NCBI RefSeq assembly: GCF_001580455.1 | Contig: NZ_CP010951.1 | Coordinates: forward strand, 3,993,001-4,057,000 | DNA: 64,000 nucleotides | Direction of reading: 5' to 3' | From: Ramlibacter tataouinensis | GTDB lineage: Bacteria > Pseudomonadota > Gammaproteobacteria > Burkholderiales > Burkholderiaceae_C | Part shown: positions 54,596 to 62,251 of the stretch, one piece after another | How positions within the stretch are numbered: the first letter of the stretch is position 1 | How the letters are laid out: each line of letters begins with the position of its first letter | Made by a program: the position numbers and the translations under genes | The notes under the pieces: model-generated | What the model was told of the DNA's origin: nothing | Databases searched by the model: none | The model's input: the letters and a program-made list of their open reading frames with translations, nothing else

Positions 54596-54615
54596 CCGCG
54601 GGCTTTCACCCGCGG
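54596..54615. repeat. GC hairpin between the YeiH-type and MFS genes
   Basis: CCGCGGG-CTTTCA-CCCGCGG is a perfect 7-bp stem in the 65-bp gap between two minus-strand operon genes. No T-run follows in the direction of transcription, so an mRNA-stabilising or processing role, or a repeat fragment, is more likely than termination. Confidence 0.5.
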
Positions 54616-54627
54616 CGCAGCCGCTTG

Positions 54628-55662
54628 TCAGGCGGCAGGGCCGTTCAGGAACCAGATTCCCGCGGTCACGAGCGCCGCCAGGAACAGGGTGTTCAGGACC
54701 ACCAGGGCCACCGGGCGCCAGCCGAGCTGGGCCAGTTGCTGGATGGATGTCTTGGTGCCGAGCGCCGCGATGGCGATGACGAGGCACCAGCGCGAGGCGT
54801 GGTTCATGGCGTCGGTCGCCGCCTGCGGCACGACATCTGTGCTGGAGAGCAGCATGAGCGCGGCAAAGGCCACCAGGAACCAGGGCACGATGGACGGCGC
54901 CTGGCCCGCGCGGCCCGCCGCCTGGCGGCGAAAACACATCGCGACCACCGCCACCACGGGCAGCAGCATGGCCACGCGCAGCAGCTTGACCAGGGTGGCG
55001 GTGTCGCCGGCCTGCGGCGAAACCATATAGCCCGCGCCCACCACCTGTGCGACATCGTGGATCGTTGCGCCGAGGAAGATGCCGGTGGACGTCGCGTCCA
55101 GTCCGGCCAGTTGCGTGAGCATCGGGTAGACGATCATGCAGACCGTGGACAGCACGGTGACGCCCACCACCGTCAGCAGCGTGAAGCGCTGCACCCGCTC
55201 GTCGCGCGGCAGCACCGAGGCCAGCGCCAGCGCCGCCGAGGCGCCACAGATCGCGACCGCGCCGCCGGTCAGCACACCCACCGCGGTCGACCCCTGCAGC
55301 CGCCGGCCGAGCCAGGCGCCGAAGCCGATGGTGGCGATTACGGCGACCACGACCAGCGTTGCCGTGCGCCAGCCGGTCGCCTCGACCTGCGACAGCGTGA
55401 TGCGCGCGCCCAGCAGGGCGACGCCCGTGCGCAGCACGGCGCGCGATGCGAACGCGATGCCAGCCTTTGTGGCCGGGGTGTCGGCCAGGAAGTTCAGCGC
55501 CATGCCGAAGAGCAGCGCGTAGAGCAGCTGCGGCCCGCCGTAGTGCTCGGACAGGAAGGTCGCCGCCAGTGCGACCATGACGACGGTGAGCAGGCCCGGC
55601 AGGTGCCGGCGCAGCCAGCCGCCGGACTCCTGCGCCAGTGCCGTGTGAACGGCAGCCTCCAT
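54628..55662 (-). CDS. YeiH-family (UPF0324) membrane protein, putative anion exporter
   Basis: 344 residues from the ATG at 55662, which overlaps the stop of the upstream Bug gene. About ten helices; LLYALLFGMALNFLADTPATKAGIAFASRAVLRTGVALLGARI is the UPF0324 signature, and VLTGGAVAICGASAALALASVL and GIFLGATIHDVAQVVGAGYMVS follow. Members such as YeiH are proposed sulfate or sulfonate-related exporters. Inside a CoA-catabolic operon this hints that the substrate could release sulfite or sulfate or another small anion, which is speculation. Confidence 0.82.
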   Translation of the reverse strand: MEAAVHTALAQESGGWLRRHLPGLLTVVMVALAATFLSEHYGGPQLLYALLFGMALNFLADTPATKAGIAFASRAVLRTGVALLGARITLSQVEATGWRTATLVVVAVIATIGFGAWLGRRLQGSTAVGVLTGGAVAICGASAALALASVLPRDERVQRFTLLTVVGVTVLSTVCMIVYPMLTQLAGLDATSTGIFLGATIHDVAQVVGAGYMVSPQAGDTATLVKLLRVAMLLPVVAVVAMCFRRQAAGRAGQAPSIVPWFLVAFAALMLLSSTDVVPQAATDAMNHASRWCLVIAIAALGTKTSIQQLAQLGWRPVALVVLNTLFLAALVTAGIWFLNGPAA

Positions 55663-56663
55663 CAGTCCTCCGGCGTGATCTTGTTGTCCTGGACGATCTT
55701 CGTCCACACCTTGAGGTCGTCACGGATGGTCTGTGCGAACTGCTCGGGCGTCTTGCGAGGCGGATTGGCCATGTTGAACTGCAGCAGGCGCGCTTGCAGC
55801 TCAGGCGCTGCCAGCGCATTCGCGATCTCACGATTCAGCAGGTTGGCCACCGCCGCGGGCGTTCCCTTGGGGGCGAACATCGCGAACCAGCCGTCGGTGT
55901 CGAACTTGAAGCCCTGCTCGGTCATGGTCGGCACCTCGGGCGAGGCCGGCATGCGGGCCGAACCACTCACGGCGAGCGCGCGGATCTTGCCGGCCTTGAT
56001 CAGCGGCAGCGAGGACGTCACGTCGACGAAGGCGATCTTGACGCTGCCGTTCATCACGTCGCCGAAGATCTGCTGCATGGCCTTGTACGGGATGTGATTG
56101 ATCTCCATGCCGGTCTGCTTCTCGATCGCGGCCATGACCAGGTGGCCGGACGAGCCGATGCCGAAGGTGGCGTAGTTGTGCCTGTTGGGCTGCGACTTGA
56201 CCAGGTTCACCAGCTCCTTCATGTCCTTGGCGGGAAAGTCGGGCGAAACGACCAGGAAGACGCCGCCGGAACCGATCTGGGCCACCGGCGCCAGGTCCTT
56301 GGTCACGTCGTAGGCCGGCTTCTTCGGCATGGCCTGCGCCATCACGGTGAACGACGCCGCGGTCATCAGCAGCGTGTGGCCGTCGGGCGGCGCATTGAGC
56401 ACCGTGTTCGCGGCGATCGAACCGTTGCCGCCCGGCTTGTTCTCGATGACGACGGGCTGCTTGAGGGAGTGCTGCATGCGGTCGCCGATCAGGCGCGCGA
56501 GGATGTCCATGCCGCCTCCGGGAGCCCCGGCAGCGACGATGCGGATCGGCTTGTTCGGGAAGGCGCTCTGCGCCCATGCGGGCGCACTCGCCAAGGCGCC
56601 GGCGGCGGCCAGGGCGAGCACCGCGCGGCGGCTCAGGGTGTTGCGGGAATGGTGGATAGCCAT
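55662..56663 (-). CDS. Bug-family (TctC-type) periplasmic substrate-binding protein
   Basis: 333 residues from the ATG at 56663. The leader SRRAVLALAAAGALASAPAWAQ is cut before SAFPNKPIRIVAAGAPGGGMD; ENKPGGNGSIAANTVLNAPPDGHT and YATFGIGSSGHLVMAAIEKQTG are Bug hallmarks. These proteins bind carboxylates for tripartite tricarboxylate transporters, but no TctA/TctB lies here. As in many Bordetella and Comamonadaceae cases it may serve as a sensor or use a distant permease. Its presence points to a carboxylated substrate. Confidence 0.9.
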   Translation of the reverse strand: MAIHHSRNTLSRRAVLALAAAGALASAPAWAQSAFPNKPIRIVAAGAPGGGMDILARLIGDRMQHSLKQPVVIENKPGGNGSIAANTVLNAPPDGHTLLMTAASFTVMAQAMPKKPAYDVTKDLAPVAQIGSGGVFLVVSPDFPAKDMKELVNLVKSQPNRHNYATFGIGSSGHLVMAAIEKQTGMEINHIPYKAMQQIFGDVMNGSVKIAFVDVTSSLPLIKAGKIRALAVSGSARMPASPEVPTMTEQGFKFDTDGWFAMFAPKGTPAAVANLLNREIANALAAPELQARLLQFNMANPPRKTPEQFAQTIRDDLKVWTKIVQDNKITPED

Positions 56664-56683
56664 GCTTGCTTGTCTCCGTTGTG

Positions 56684-57367
56684 TCAGGACTTGAGGGCGG
56701 CATCGAGCATGGGCAGCGCGAGCTCCATGGATTCGATGCCCTGCAGGCTGACGATCTTCAGAACGTCGAGCACTTGCTCGCGGGTGGCGCCGAGTTCGAG
56801 CGCCGCCTGGATGTGGCGCTGCGTGCCGTGGCCGTACAGGTGGGTGATCGCGGCGTCGCCGGAAATGCACAGGAATTCGATCCACAGCGGGGACAGCACC
56901 CCGTCGGTCCACAGGGGCAGCCCCATGGCGAGGAAGCGCTCCAGCCACACCGGGTCCCAGCGCGACAGGGTTTCCCACAGCGGGTTGAACATGCCGCGCG
57001 CGCGCACCACATCCGTCACCGGCGTCGCCGGCTTGTCCGCCGCCGCCGGATCGGCGATGTTGCGTTTGGCGAGTTCGGCCTCGAGCATGGGCACGCCCAA
57101 GGCCAGCGCGTGGATGCCGATCACTGCGGCCAGCTTGAACACCGCCAGGATCTCGGTGCGCGAAGCGCCGGCGTCCAGCGCCGCGCGCACGTGACGCTGC
57201 ACGCCGGGGGCGTACAGGTGCGTGGCGGTGACGTCGATGTTCAGCCGGATCAGCGCGACCAGCTTCGGGTCCAGCGTGGCGCCGGCACTTTGCCGGTCCA
57301 GCGCGGCCCAGGCCGTGGCCCAGGCCGGGTCCATGGCGTGGAGGCGATCGAAGACTTGAGGATTCAT
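56684..57367 (-). CDS. Carboxymuconolactone decarboxylase family protein (two-domain)
   Basis: 227 residues from the ATG at 57367, made of two related halves: ALIRLNIDVTATHLYAPGVQRHVRAALDAGAS and EFLCISGDAAITHLYGHGTQRHIQAALELGAT. Both have the H-L-Y-x2-G-x-Q-R-H pattern of the CMD fold but lack the C-x2-C of AhpD peroxidases. Enzymes with this fold decarboxylate or isomerise lactone-type intermediates, and many are uncharacterised. Its place beside the CoA ligase supports a catabolic rather than antioxidant role. Confidence 0.8.
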   Translation of the reverse strand: MNPQVFDRLHAMDPAWATAWAALDRQSAGATLDPKLVALIRLNIDVTATHLYAPGVQRHVRAALDAGASRTEILAVFKLAAVIGIHALALGVPMLEAELAKRNIADPAAADKPATPVTDVVRARGMFNPLWETLSRWDPVWLERFLAMGLPLWTDGVLSPLWIEFLCISGDAAITHLYGHGTQRHIQAALELGATREQVLDVLKIVSLQGIESMELALPMLDAALKS

Positions 57368-57378
57368 TCCAGGTTTTC

Positions 57379-59001
57379 TCAAAGAGGCATCAGGTGCGAG
57401 CGGTGCTGCTCGCGCAACTTCAGCTTGTGCACCTTGCCGGTCGCAGTGAGCGGCAGGGCCTCGGTGAACAGCACGTCGTCGGGGATGGCGAACCTGGCGA
57501 CCTTGCCGTCGAAGAACTTGAGCAGTTCCTCGCGCGAGGCCTCGGCACCCGGCTTCTTCACCACCAGCAGCAGGGGACGCTCGTCCCACTTGGGGTGCGG
57601 CACGCCGATCACCGCGGCCAGCGCCACGGCCGGATGGGCGGCAGCATGGTTCTCGAGCTCGATCGAGCTGATCCACTCCCCGCCCGACTTGATCAGGTCC
57701 TTGGCGCGGTCGGTGATCTGCATGTAGCCGTCGGCATCGATGGTGGCCACGTCGCCGGTGGGAAACCAGCCGCCTTGCAGCGGCGACTCGTCGATTCCGA
57801 AGTACTTCTCGATCACCCAGGGCCCGCGCACCATCAGCTCGCCAAAGGCCTTGCCGTCCCAGGGCAACTCGTCGCCCTGCTCGTCGACGATCTTCATGTC
57901 GATGCCGAAGATCGCGTGGCCCTGCTTCTCCAGCACCTTCTGCTGGTCGGCCTTGGGCAGGCCGAGGTGCCTGGCCTTGAGGCGGCTGACGGCGCCCAGC
58001 GGCGAGAGCTCGGTCATGCCCCAGGCGTGGATGACCTCGACGCCGTGCTCCTGCTCGAACGTGCGGATCATCGACGGCGGGCAGGCCGAGCCGCCGATCA
58101 CCGTGCGGCGCAGCGTCGTGAAGCGCACGCCCTGCGTGCTGGCGTATTGCAGCAGCCCTTGCCAGATGGTGGGTACGCCCGCCGCGAAGGTGACGCGCTC
58201 GTACTCCATCAACTCGTGCAGCGACTTGCCGTCCAGCGCCGGCCCGGGCAGCACCAGCTTGGCGCCGGCCAGGGCGGCTGAATACGGCAGGCCCCAGGCA
58301 TTGACGTGGAACATCGGCACCACCGGCAGCACCACGTCCCGCGACGACATGCAAAGCGCGTCGGGCAGCGCCGAGGCGTAGGCGTGCAGGATAGTCGCAC
58401 GCTGGCTGTACAGCACGCCCTTGGGGTTGCCGGTGGTGCCAGAGGTGTAGCAGATGCCGCAGGCGCTGTTCTCATCGAGCTCCGGCCACTCGAAGTAGGT
58501 CGACGCGGCGTCGACGATCTCCTCGTAGCACACCAGGATGGGCAACTTGGCCGAAACGGGCATGTGCGCGCGAGCTGTCATCACCACCAGGTGGTCGAGC
58601 GCCTTGCAATGCGGCGCGATGGCTTCCACCAGGGGCAGGAAGGTGGTGTCGAAGAACAGCACGCGCGCCTGCGAGTGGTTCAGCATCCAGGCGATCTGCT
58701 CGGGCAGCAGGCGCGGGTTGATCGTGTGCACCACCTTGCCGCTGCCGCCCACCGCGTAGTACAGCTCCAGGTGGCGATGCCCGTTCCAGGCCAGCGTGGC
58801 CACGCGCTCGCCGGGTTCCAGCCCGAACATCGTCAGCGCGTTGGCGAGCTGGCGGGTGCGGGTGTGCAGTTCGCGCCAGGTGGTGCGATGGAAGCCGCCC
58901 TCGACGCGGCGCGAAACGATCTCGGTGTCGCCGTGGTGGCGGTCGGCGTATTGCAGCAGCGCCGACACGTTCAGCGGCATCTGCATCATCGATCCCTGCA
59001 T
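57379..59001 (-). CDS. AMP-forming acyl-CoA ligase (medium/long-chain type)
   Basis: A 540-residue ANL-superfamily ligase. The P-loop is CYTSGTTGNPKGVLYSQRA, the aromatic motif lies in IHAWGMTELSPLG, and the hinge and lysine regions are GWFPTGDVATIDADGYMQITDR, AKDLIKSGGEWISSIELEN and the end LTATGKVHKLKLRE. It converts a carboxylate to its CoA thioester. In the operon it is the likely activating step for the unknown acid, or it may activate an intermediate released by BKACE. Confidence 0.9.
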   Translation of the reverse strand: MQGSMMQMPLNVSALLQYADRHHGDTEIVSRRVEGGFHRTTWRELHTRTRQLANALTMFGLEPGERVATLAWNGHRHLELYYAVGGSGKVVHTINPRLLPEQIAWMLNHSQARVLFFDTTFLPLVEAIAPHCKALDHLVVMTARAHMPVSAKLPILVCYEEIVDAASTYFEWPELDENSACGICYTSGTTGNPKGVLYSQRATILHAYASALPDALCMSSRDVVLPVVPMFHVNAWGLPYSAALAGAKLVLPGPALDGKSLHELMEYERVTFAAGVPTIWQGLLQYASTQGVRFTTLRRTVIGGSACPPSMIRTFEQEHGVEVIHAWGMTELSPLGAVSRLKARHLGLPKADQQKVLEKQGHAIFGIDMKIVDEQGDELPWDGKAFGELMVRGPWVIEKYFGIDESPLQGGWFPTGDVATIDADGYMQITDRAKDLIKSGGEWISSIELENHAAAHPAVALAAVIGVPHPKWDERPLLLVVKKPGAEASREELLKFFDGKVARFAIPDDVLFTEALPLTATGKVHKLKLREQHRSHLMPL

Positions 59002-59022
59002 GCTTGTCTCCTTTTCTTTTGG

Positions 59023-59850
59023 TCAGATCGCCGAGCCGCCGTTGGGGCTGATGACCTGGCCGACCAGGTAGTGGTCTCCTGCCAGGTGCAGCACCGTGCT
59101 GGCGTACTCCTCCACGGTGCCGAAGCGACCGGTGGGGCAGCCCTGCCAGAGCCGGTTGCGCGCGTCTTCGCCGATGGTGTCGAGGTAGCCGAGAAAGGCC
59201 GGCGTGGCCACGCCGCCCGGGGCCATCGCGTTGACGAGGATGTTGGCGCCGGCCACTTCGTAGGCGACCGAACGCGTGAAGGCGACCACCGCGCCCTTGG
59301 TGGCGCTGTAGTGCGGGCTGTGCGTGCTCTTGGCCGAGATGCCGGCGATCGAGGCGACGTTGACGATGCGGCCGTAGCGCTGCGGCTGCATGAGCTTCAG
59401 GGCTTCGCGCGTGCAGTAGAAGACGCCGTGCACGTTGACGCCCCAGTAACGATGCCACTCTTCGTTGCTGATCTCGCTGGTGAAGCCCAGCGTGTCGCGC
59501 GGCACCGGCGTGTGCATGTAGGCGTAGGCCTTGTTGCGCCGCTCGGTGTCGATCGGGCGGTTGGGCGTCAGGGCGGCGTTGTTGACCAGGATGTGCAGCG
59601 TGCCGAAGCGCTCGACCGCCGCCGCGAACATCTCACGCACCTCGTCGCTGTTCGCGACGTCGCAGGGCACGGCCAGGCAGGCCGCGCCTTCGGACTGGAC
59701 GGCCTTGCGCGTGACCGCCAGTGCCTCGAGGTTCACGTCGCAGACCACGACGCTGGCGCCCTGGCGCGCGAACGCCAGCGCAATGCCCTGGCCGAGGCCG
59801 GGCCCGACGCCGGTGACCAGGGCCACCTTGCCTTCGAAAGCCTTGCCCAT
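59023..59850 (-). CDS. Short-chain dehydrogenase/reductase
   Basis: A 275-residue classical SDR. The cofactor motif is ALVTGVGPGLGQGIALAFARQ (TGxxxGxG), the NNA motif is in HILVNNAALTPN, and the catalytic residues lie in VNVASIAGISAKSTHSPHYSATKGAV (Ser, Tyr-x3-Lys). Asp in VVCDVN suggests NAD rather than NADP. An insertion around THTPVPRDTLGF-like residues (MHTPVPRDTLGFTSEIS) is longer than usual. It probably oxidises a hydroxyl to the beta-keto acid or CoA ester used by the next enzyme, BKACE, whose gene is five bases away. Confidence 0.88.
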   Translation of the reverse strand: MGKAFEGKVALVTGVGPGLGQGIALAFARQGASVVVCDVNLEALAVTRKAVQSEGAACLAVPCDVANSDEVREMFAAAVERFGTLHILVNNAALTPNRPIDTERRNKAYAYMHTPVPRDTLGFTSEISNEEWHRYWGVNVHGVFYCTREALKLMQPQRYGRIVNVASIAGISAKSTHSPHYSATKGAVVAFTRSVAYEVAGANILVNAMAPGGVATPAFLGYLDTIGEDARNRLWQGCPTGRFGTVEEYASTVLHLAGDHYLVGQVISPNGGSAI

Positions 59851-59855
59851 GTTGC

Positions 59856-60941
59856 TCAGGCCAGGCCGGGAACGGTGAAGCCGATCTGGCCGGGCTTGCG
59901 GTTGGGCGCCAGGCCGAGCTGGGCGACGGTTTCGTCAGCACTGCCGTACCACTCGCCGATCTTGTAGATCTCCCTGGCCTGCTTGCCGGTGGCGACTTCG
60001 CGGCCGAGTTCGCGTGCCTGGCGCACGGCCTGCTCGATCTGCTGGACGGATGTCATGCGCTCGCCCTTGCGGCCCCACAGGTTGTCTTCGATGCCGACGC
60101 GCACGTGCAGGCCCAGCGCGATGGCGATCGCGTTCATCGGTGCCACGGCGCGCATCGCGCTTTCGATGGTCAGCACCGAGCCGGGCGGGGTGCGGCGCAC
60201 GAACTCGATCAGGTCGTGCGGATGGAAGCCGGCCGCGCCGCCGCCGATGGCGACGTAGTTCAGCACCAGCGGGCCGGTGTACAGGCCCTTGCGGACCAGG
60301 CGCTCCACCGTCTCCAGCTGGTGCACGTGGCCCAGCATGAAGTGCGGCTGGATCTTCGCGGCCGACAGGCGCTTGAGGTGCTCGACGAAGAACTGCGGCG
60401 TGGCGTCCACCACCATGTTGGTGTAGGCCTTGTAGTACTCAGGCCGCTCGAGCAGCGTGCCCGCGATGTCGTCGGCCGTGAGCATCTCGGTGATGTTCAT
60501 CTGGCTCGAGTTGATGGCGATCGTCACCTGGTCGGGCGCAGGCCGAAGGTCGGCCAGCATGTGCCGCGTGTCATGGTCCAGCCACTTGGCCGCCGAGCCT
60601 TCGTCCTCGGGGGCGAAGGAGATCGAACCGCCGACCTGCAGCACCATGTCGGGCACCGCATCGCGCAGGCGCTGCAGCATCTCGTTGAACTTGGAGAAGC
60701 GCTTGCTTCCCTTGCCGTCTTCCTCGCGCACATGCACGTGCAGCACGGTGGCGCCGGCGTTCCAGCAGTCCACCGCCTTCTGCACCTGGTCCTTCATGCT
60801 GACCGGAATGTCGCTCGAGCAGCTGGGCTGGTATTGCGGGCCGTAAGGCGCCACCTGGATGACGAGGGGCTGCTGATTCTCGGGGTAGAGGCTGTCGTCG
60901 AGGAATTCCATGGCGTGTTCGGAATGAGTGGGAACGTGCAT
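59856..60941 (-). CDS. BKACE-family beta-keto acid cleavage enzyme
   Basis: 361 residues from the ATG at 60941, the first gene of the operon. Zinc ligands are visible in GATVLHVHVREEDGKGSK (H-x-H) and LVLNYVAIGGGAAG/VRVGIEDNLWGRKGE, the C-terminal glutamate region. The founding member, Kce, cleaves 3-keto-5-aminohexanoate; the family generally combines a beta-keto acid with acetyl-CoA to give acetoacetate and a new CoA ester. Specificity differs widely among members and cannot be read here. A start at Met11 (MEFLDDSLYP) is an alternative. Confidence 0.87.
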   Translation of the reverse strand: MHVPTHSEHAMEFLDDSLYPENQQPLVIQVAPYGPQYQPSCSSDIPVSMKDQVQKAVDCWNAGATVLHVHVREEDGKGSKRFSKFNEMLQRLRDAVPDMVLQVGGSISFAPEDEGSAAKWLDHDTRHMLADLRPAPDQVTIAINSSQMNITEMLTADDIAGTLLERPEYYKAYTNMVVDATPQFFVEHLKRLSAAKIQPHFMLGHVHQLETVERLVRKGLYTGPLVLNYVAIGGGAAGFHPHDLIEFVRRTPPGSVLTIESAMRAVAPMNAIAIALGLHVRVGIEDNLWGRKGERMTSVQQIEQAVRQARELGREVATGKQAREIYKIGEWYGSADETVAQLGLAPNRKPGQIGFTVPGLA

Positions 60942-61026
60942 GGATGGTCCGCCTTCGGTGCCTTGGACGTTTAGCTTTTCGTCGCATTGATTTATCATTT
61001 CGCAACACGTCCTCAAGAGATTTCCC

Positions 61027-62055
61027 TTGGCCGCACGACCCGCCCCGGATTCGATTCCGATTGGCACCTTGTCCGGGATCACCGGCGTGCTGGAAACGCT
61101 GGGCCATGACGGCACGGCCCTGCTGCGCCGCTTCGGCATCGACCAGCGCGCACTGCGCGACCCGCTGGCGCCGTCGTCGATCCGCCTGCACGGGCGCGTC
61201 CTGCTTGCGGCCATCGAACTCACGGGGATCGAGCACTTGCCGCTCCTGGTGGGCGAGCGCTCGCAACTCGGAAACGTCGGCCCGGTGCGCGCGCTGGCCA
61301 TGAACGCCGGCACGGCCCGCAAGGCGCTCAAGGACCTCATGCACTACGCCAGCATCTGGTACCGGGGCGTGAACCTGACGCTGGAGCACGACCAGGGGTA
61401 CGCGGTGCTGGGGTACGCCGCCGGCACCGAATTTCCGGGCCGGGACGCGCTGCTCACCGCATACCTGGCCGGCGGCATCAAGAACTTGCGCATGATCCTG
61501 GGCCCGGACTGGAAGGCGTCGCTGGTGCGGGTTGCCCATCGCCGGCCAGGCAACCTGGAGCCTTTCGCGAAGCTGTTTCGCGTGCCGGTGCTGTTCGACC
61601 AGCCGCGCCACGAAATCCTCTTTCCCGAAACGGACCTGGACCGCCCGCTGGGACGCACGGACGCGCAGCTCGAGGCCTTCCTGAAACGCGAACTCGATGC
61701 GTTGGAGGCCAGCGTGCCGGCCGACTTCACCGGCCAGGTGCGGCGCGCCGTGGAAAGCCAGCTGCTGCGCGGCAACTGCAGCAACGAACGAATCGCCAGC
61801 ATGTTCGGCGTGCGCAGGCAGACGCTGCACCGTCAGCTGGCGGAACAGGAAACCACCTATTCCGCGATTCTGGAAGAATCGCGCCGCCGTCTGGCCGCCC
61901 AGCTGCTAGTCGGCACGGACATGTCAATGGCGGAAGTGGCCGCCATGCTCGGGTATGGGACCCAAGGCAACTTCACCCGGGCCTTCATTCGATGGTTCGG
62001 ATCGACGCCGAGTGCGTGGAAGCGAATTCATCACAAGATGGCGCGGTCTGCCTAG
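61027..62055 (+). CDS. AraC-family transcriptional regulator
   Basis: A 342-residue regulator from a TTG start. The N-terminal domain (IGTLSGITGVLETLGHDGTALLRRFGI, LVGERSQLGNVGPVRALAMNA) is of the arabinose-binding-like OruR/Arabinose_bd type. The C-terminal pair of helix-turn-helix motifs is ERIASMFGVRRQTLHRQLAEQ and MAEVAAMLGYGTQGNFTRAFIRWFGSTPSAWK. It is divergent from the 11-gene operon across 85 bases, so it most likely controls that operon in response to its substrate. Confidence 0.88.
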   Translation: MAARPAPDSIPIGTLSGITGVLETLGHDGTALLRRFGIDQRALRDPLAPSSIRLHGRVLLAAIELTGIEHLPLLVGERSQLGNVGPVRALAMNAGTARKALKDLMHYASIWYRGVNLTLEHDQGYAVLGYAAGTEFPGRDALLTAYLAGGIKNLRMILGPDWKASLVRVAHRRPGNLEPFAKLFRVPVLFDQPRHEILFPETDLDRPLGRTDAQLEAFLKRELDALEASVPADFTGQVRRAVESQLLRGNCSNERIASMFGVRRQTLHRQLAEQETTYSAILEESRRRLAAQLLVGTDMSMAEVAAMLGYGTQGNFTRAFIRWFGSTPSAWKRIHHKMARSA

Positions 62056-62097
62056 CATCCGGCTCAGCGCGGAAAACCATCGGGCGTCGCGACCGTG

Positions 62098-62125
62098 GTA
62101 TTTAGGTACCGGAATGCGTATTTAG
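62098..62125. promoter_or_regulatory. Direct repeat, candidate AraC-type binding site
   Basis: GTATTTAG occurs at 62098-62105 and again at 62118-62125, 20 bases apart, in an AT-richer patch between the AraC gene and the Nfn-like gene. Two half-sites in direct orientation two helical turns apart are how AraC-family proteins usually bind. Only an 8-bp match, so tentative. Confidence 0.3.
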
Positions 62126-62251
62126 CTCGAACCTTGACGGGAGTCAAAGCCGCACTCGGGGACGATCTGCTTCACTGCGTCCTGCGCCCCCCGGGAATGG
62201 GGGTGGCACCCTGTCCCGAACGTGGCGTTGGCAGTTCCCGAAGGAAGATCC

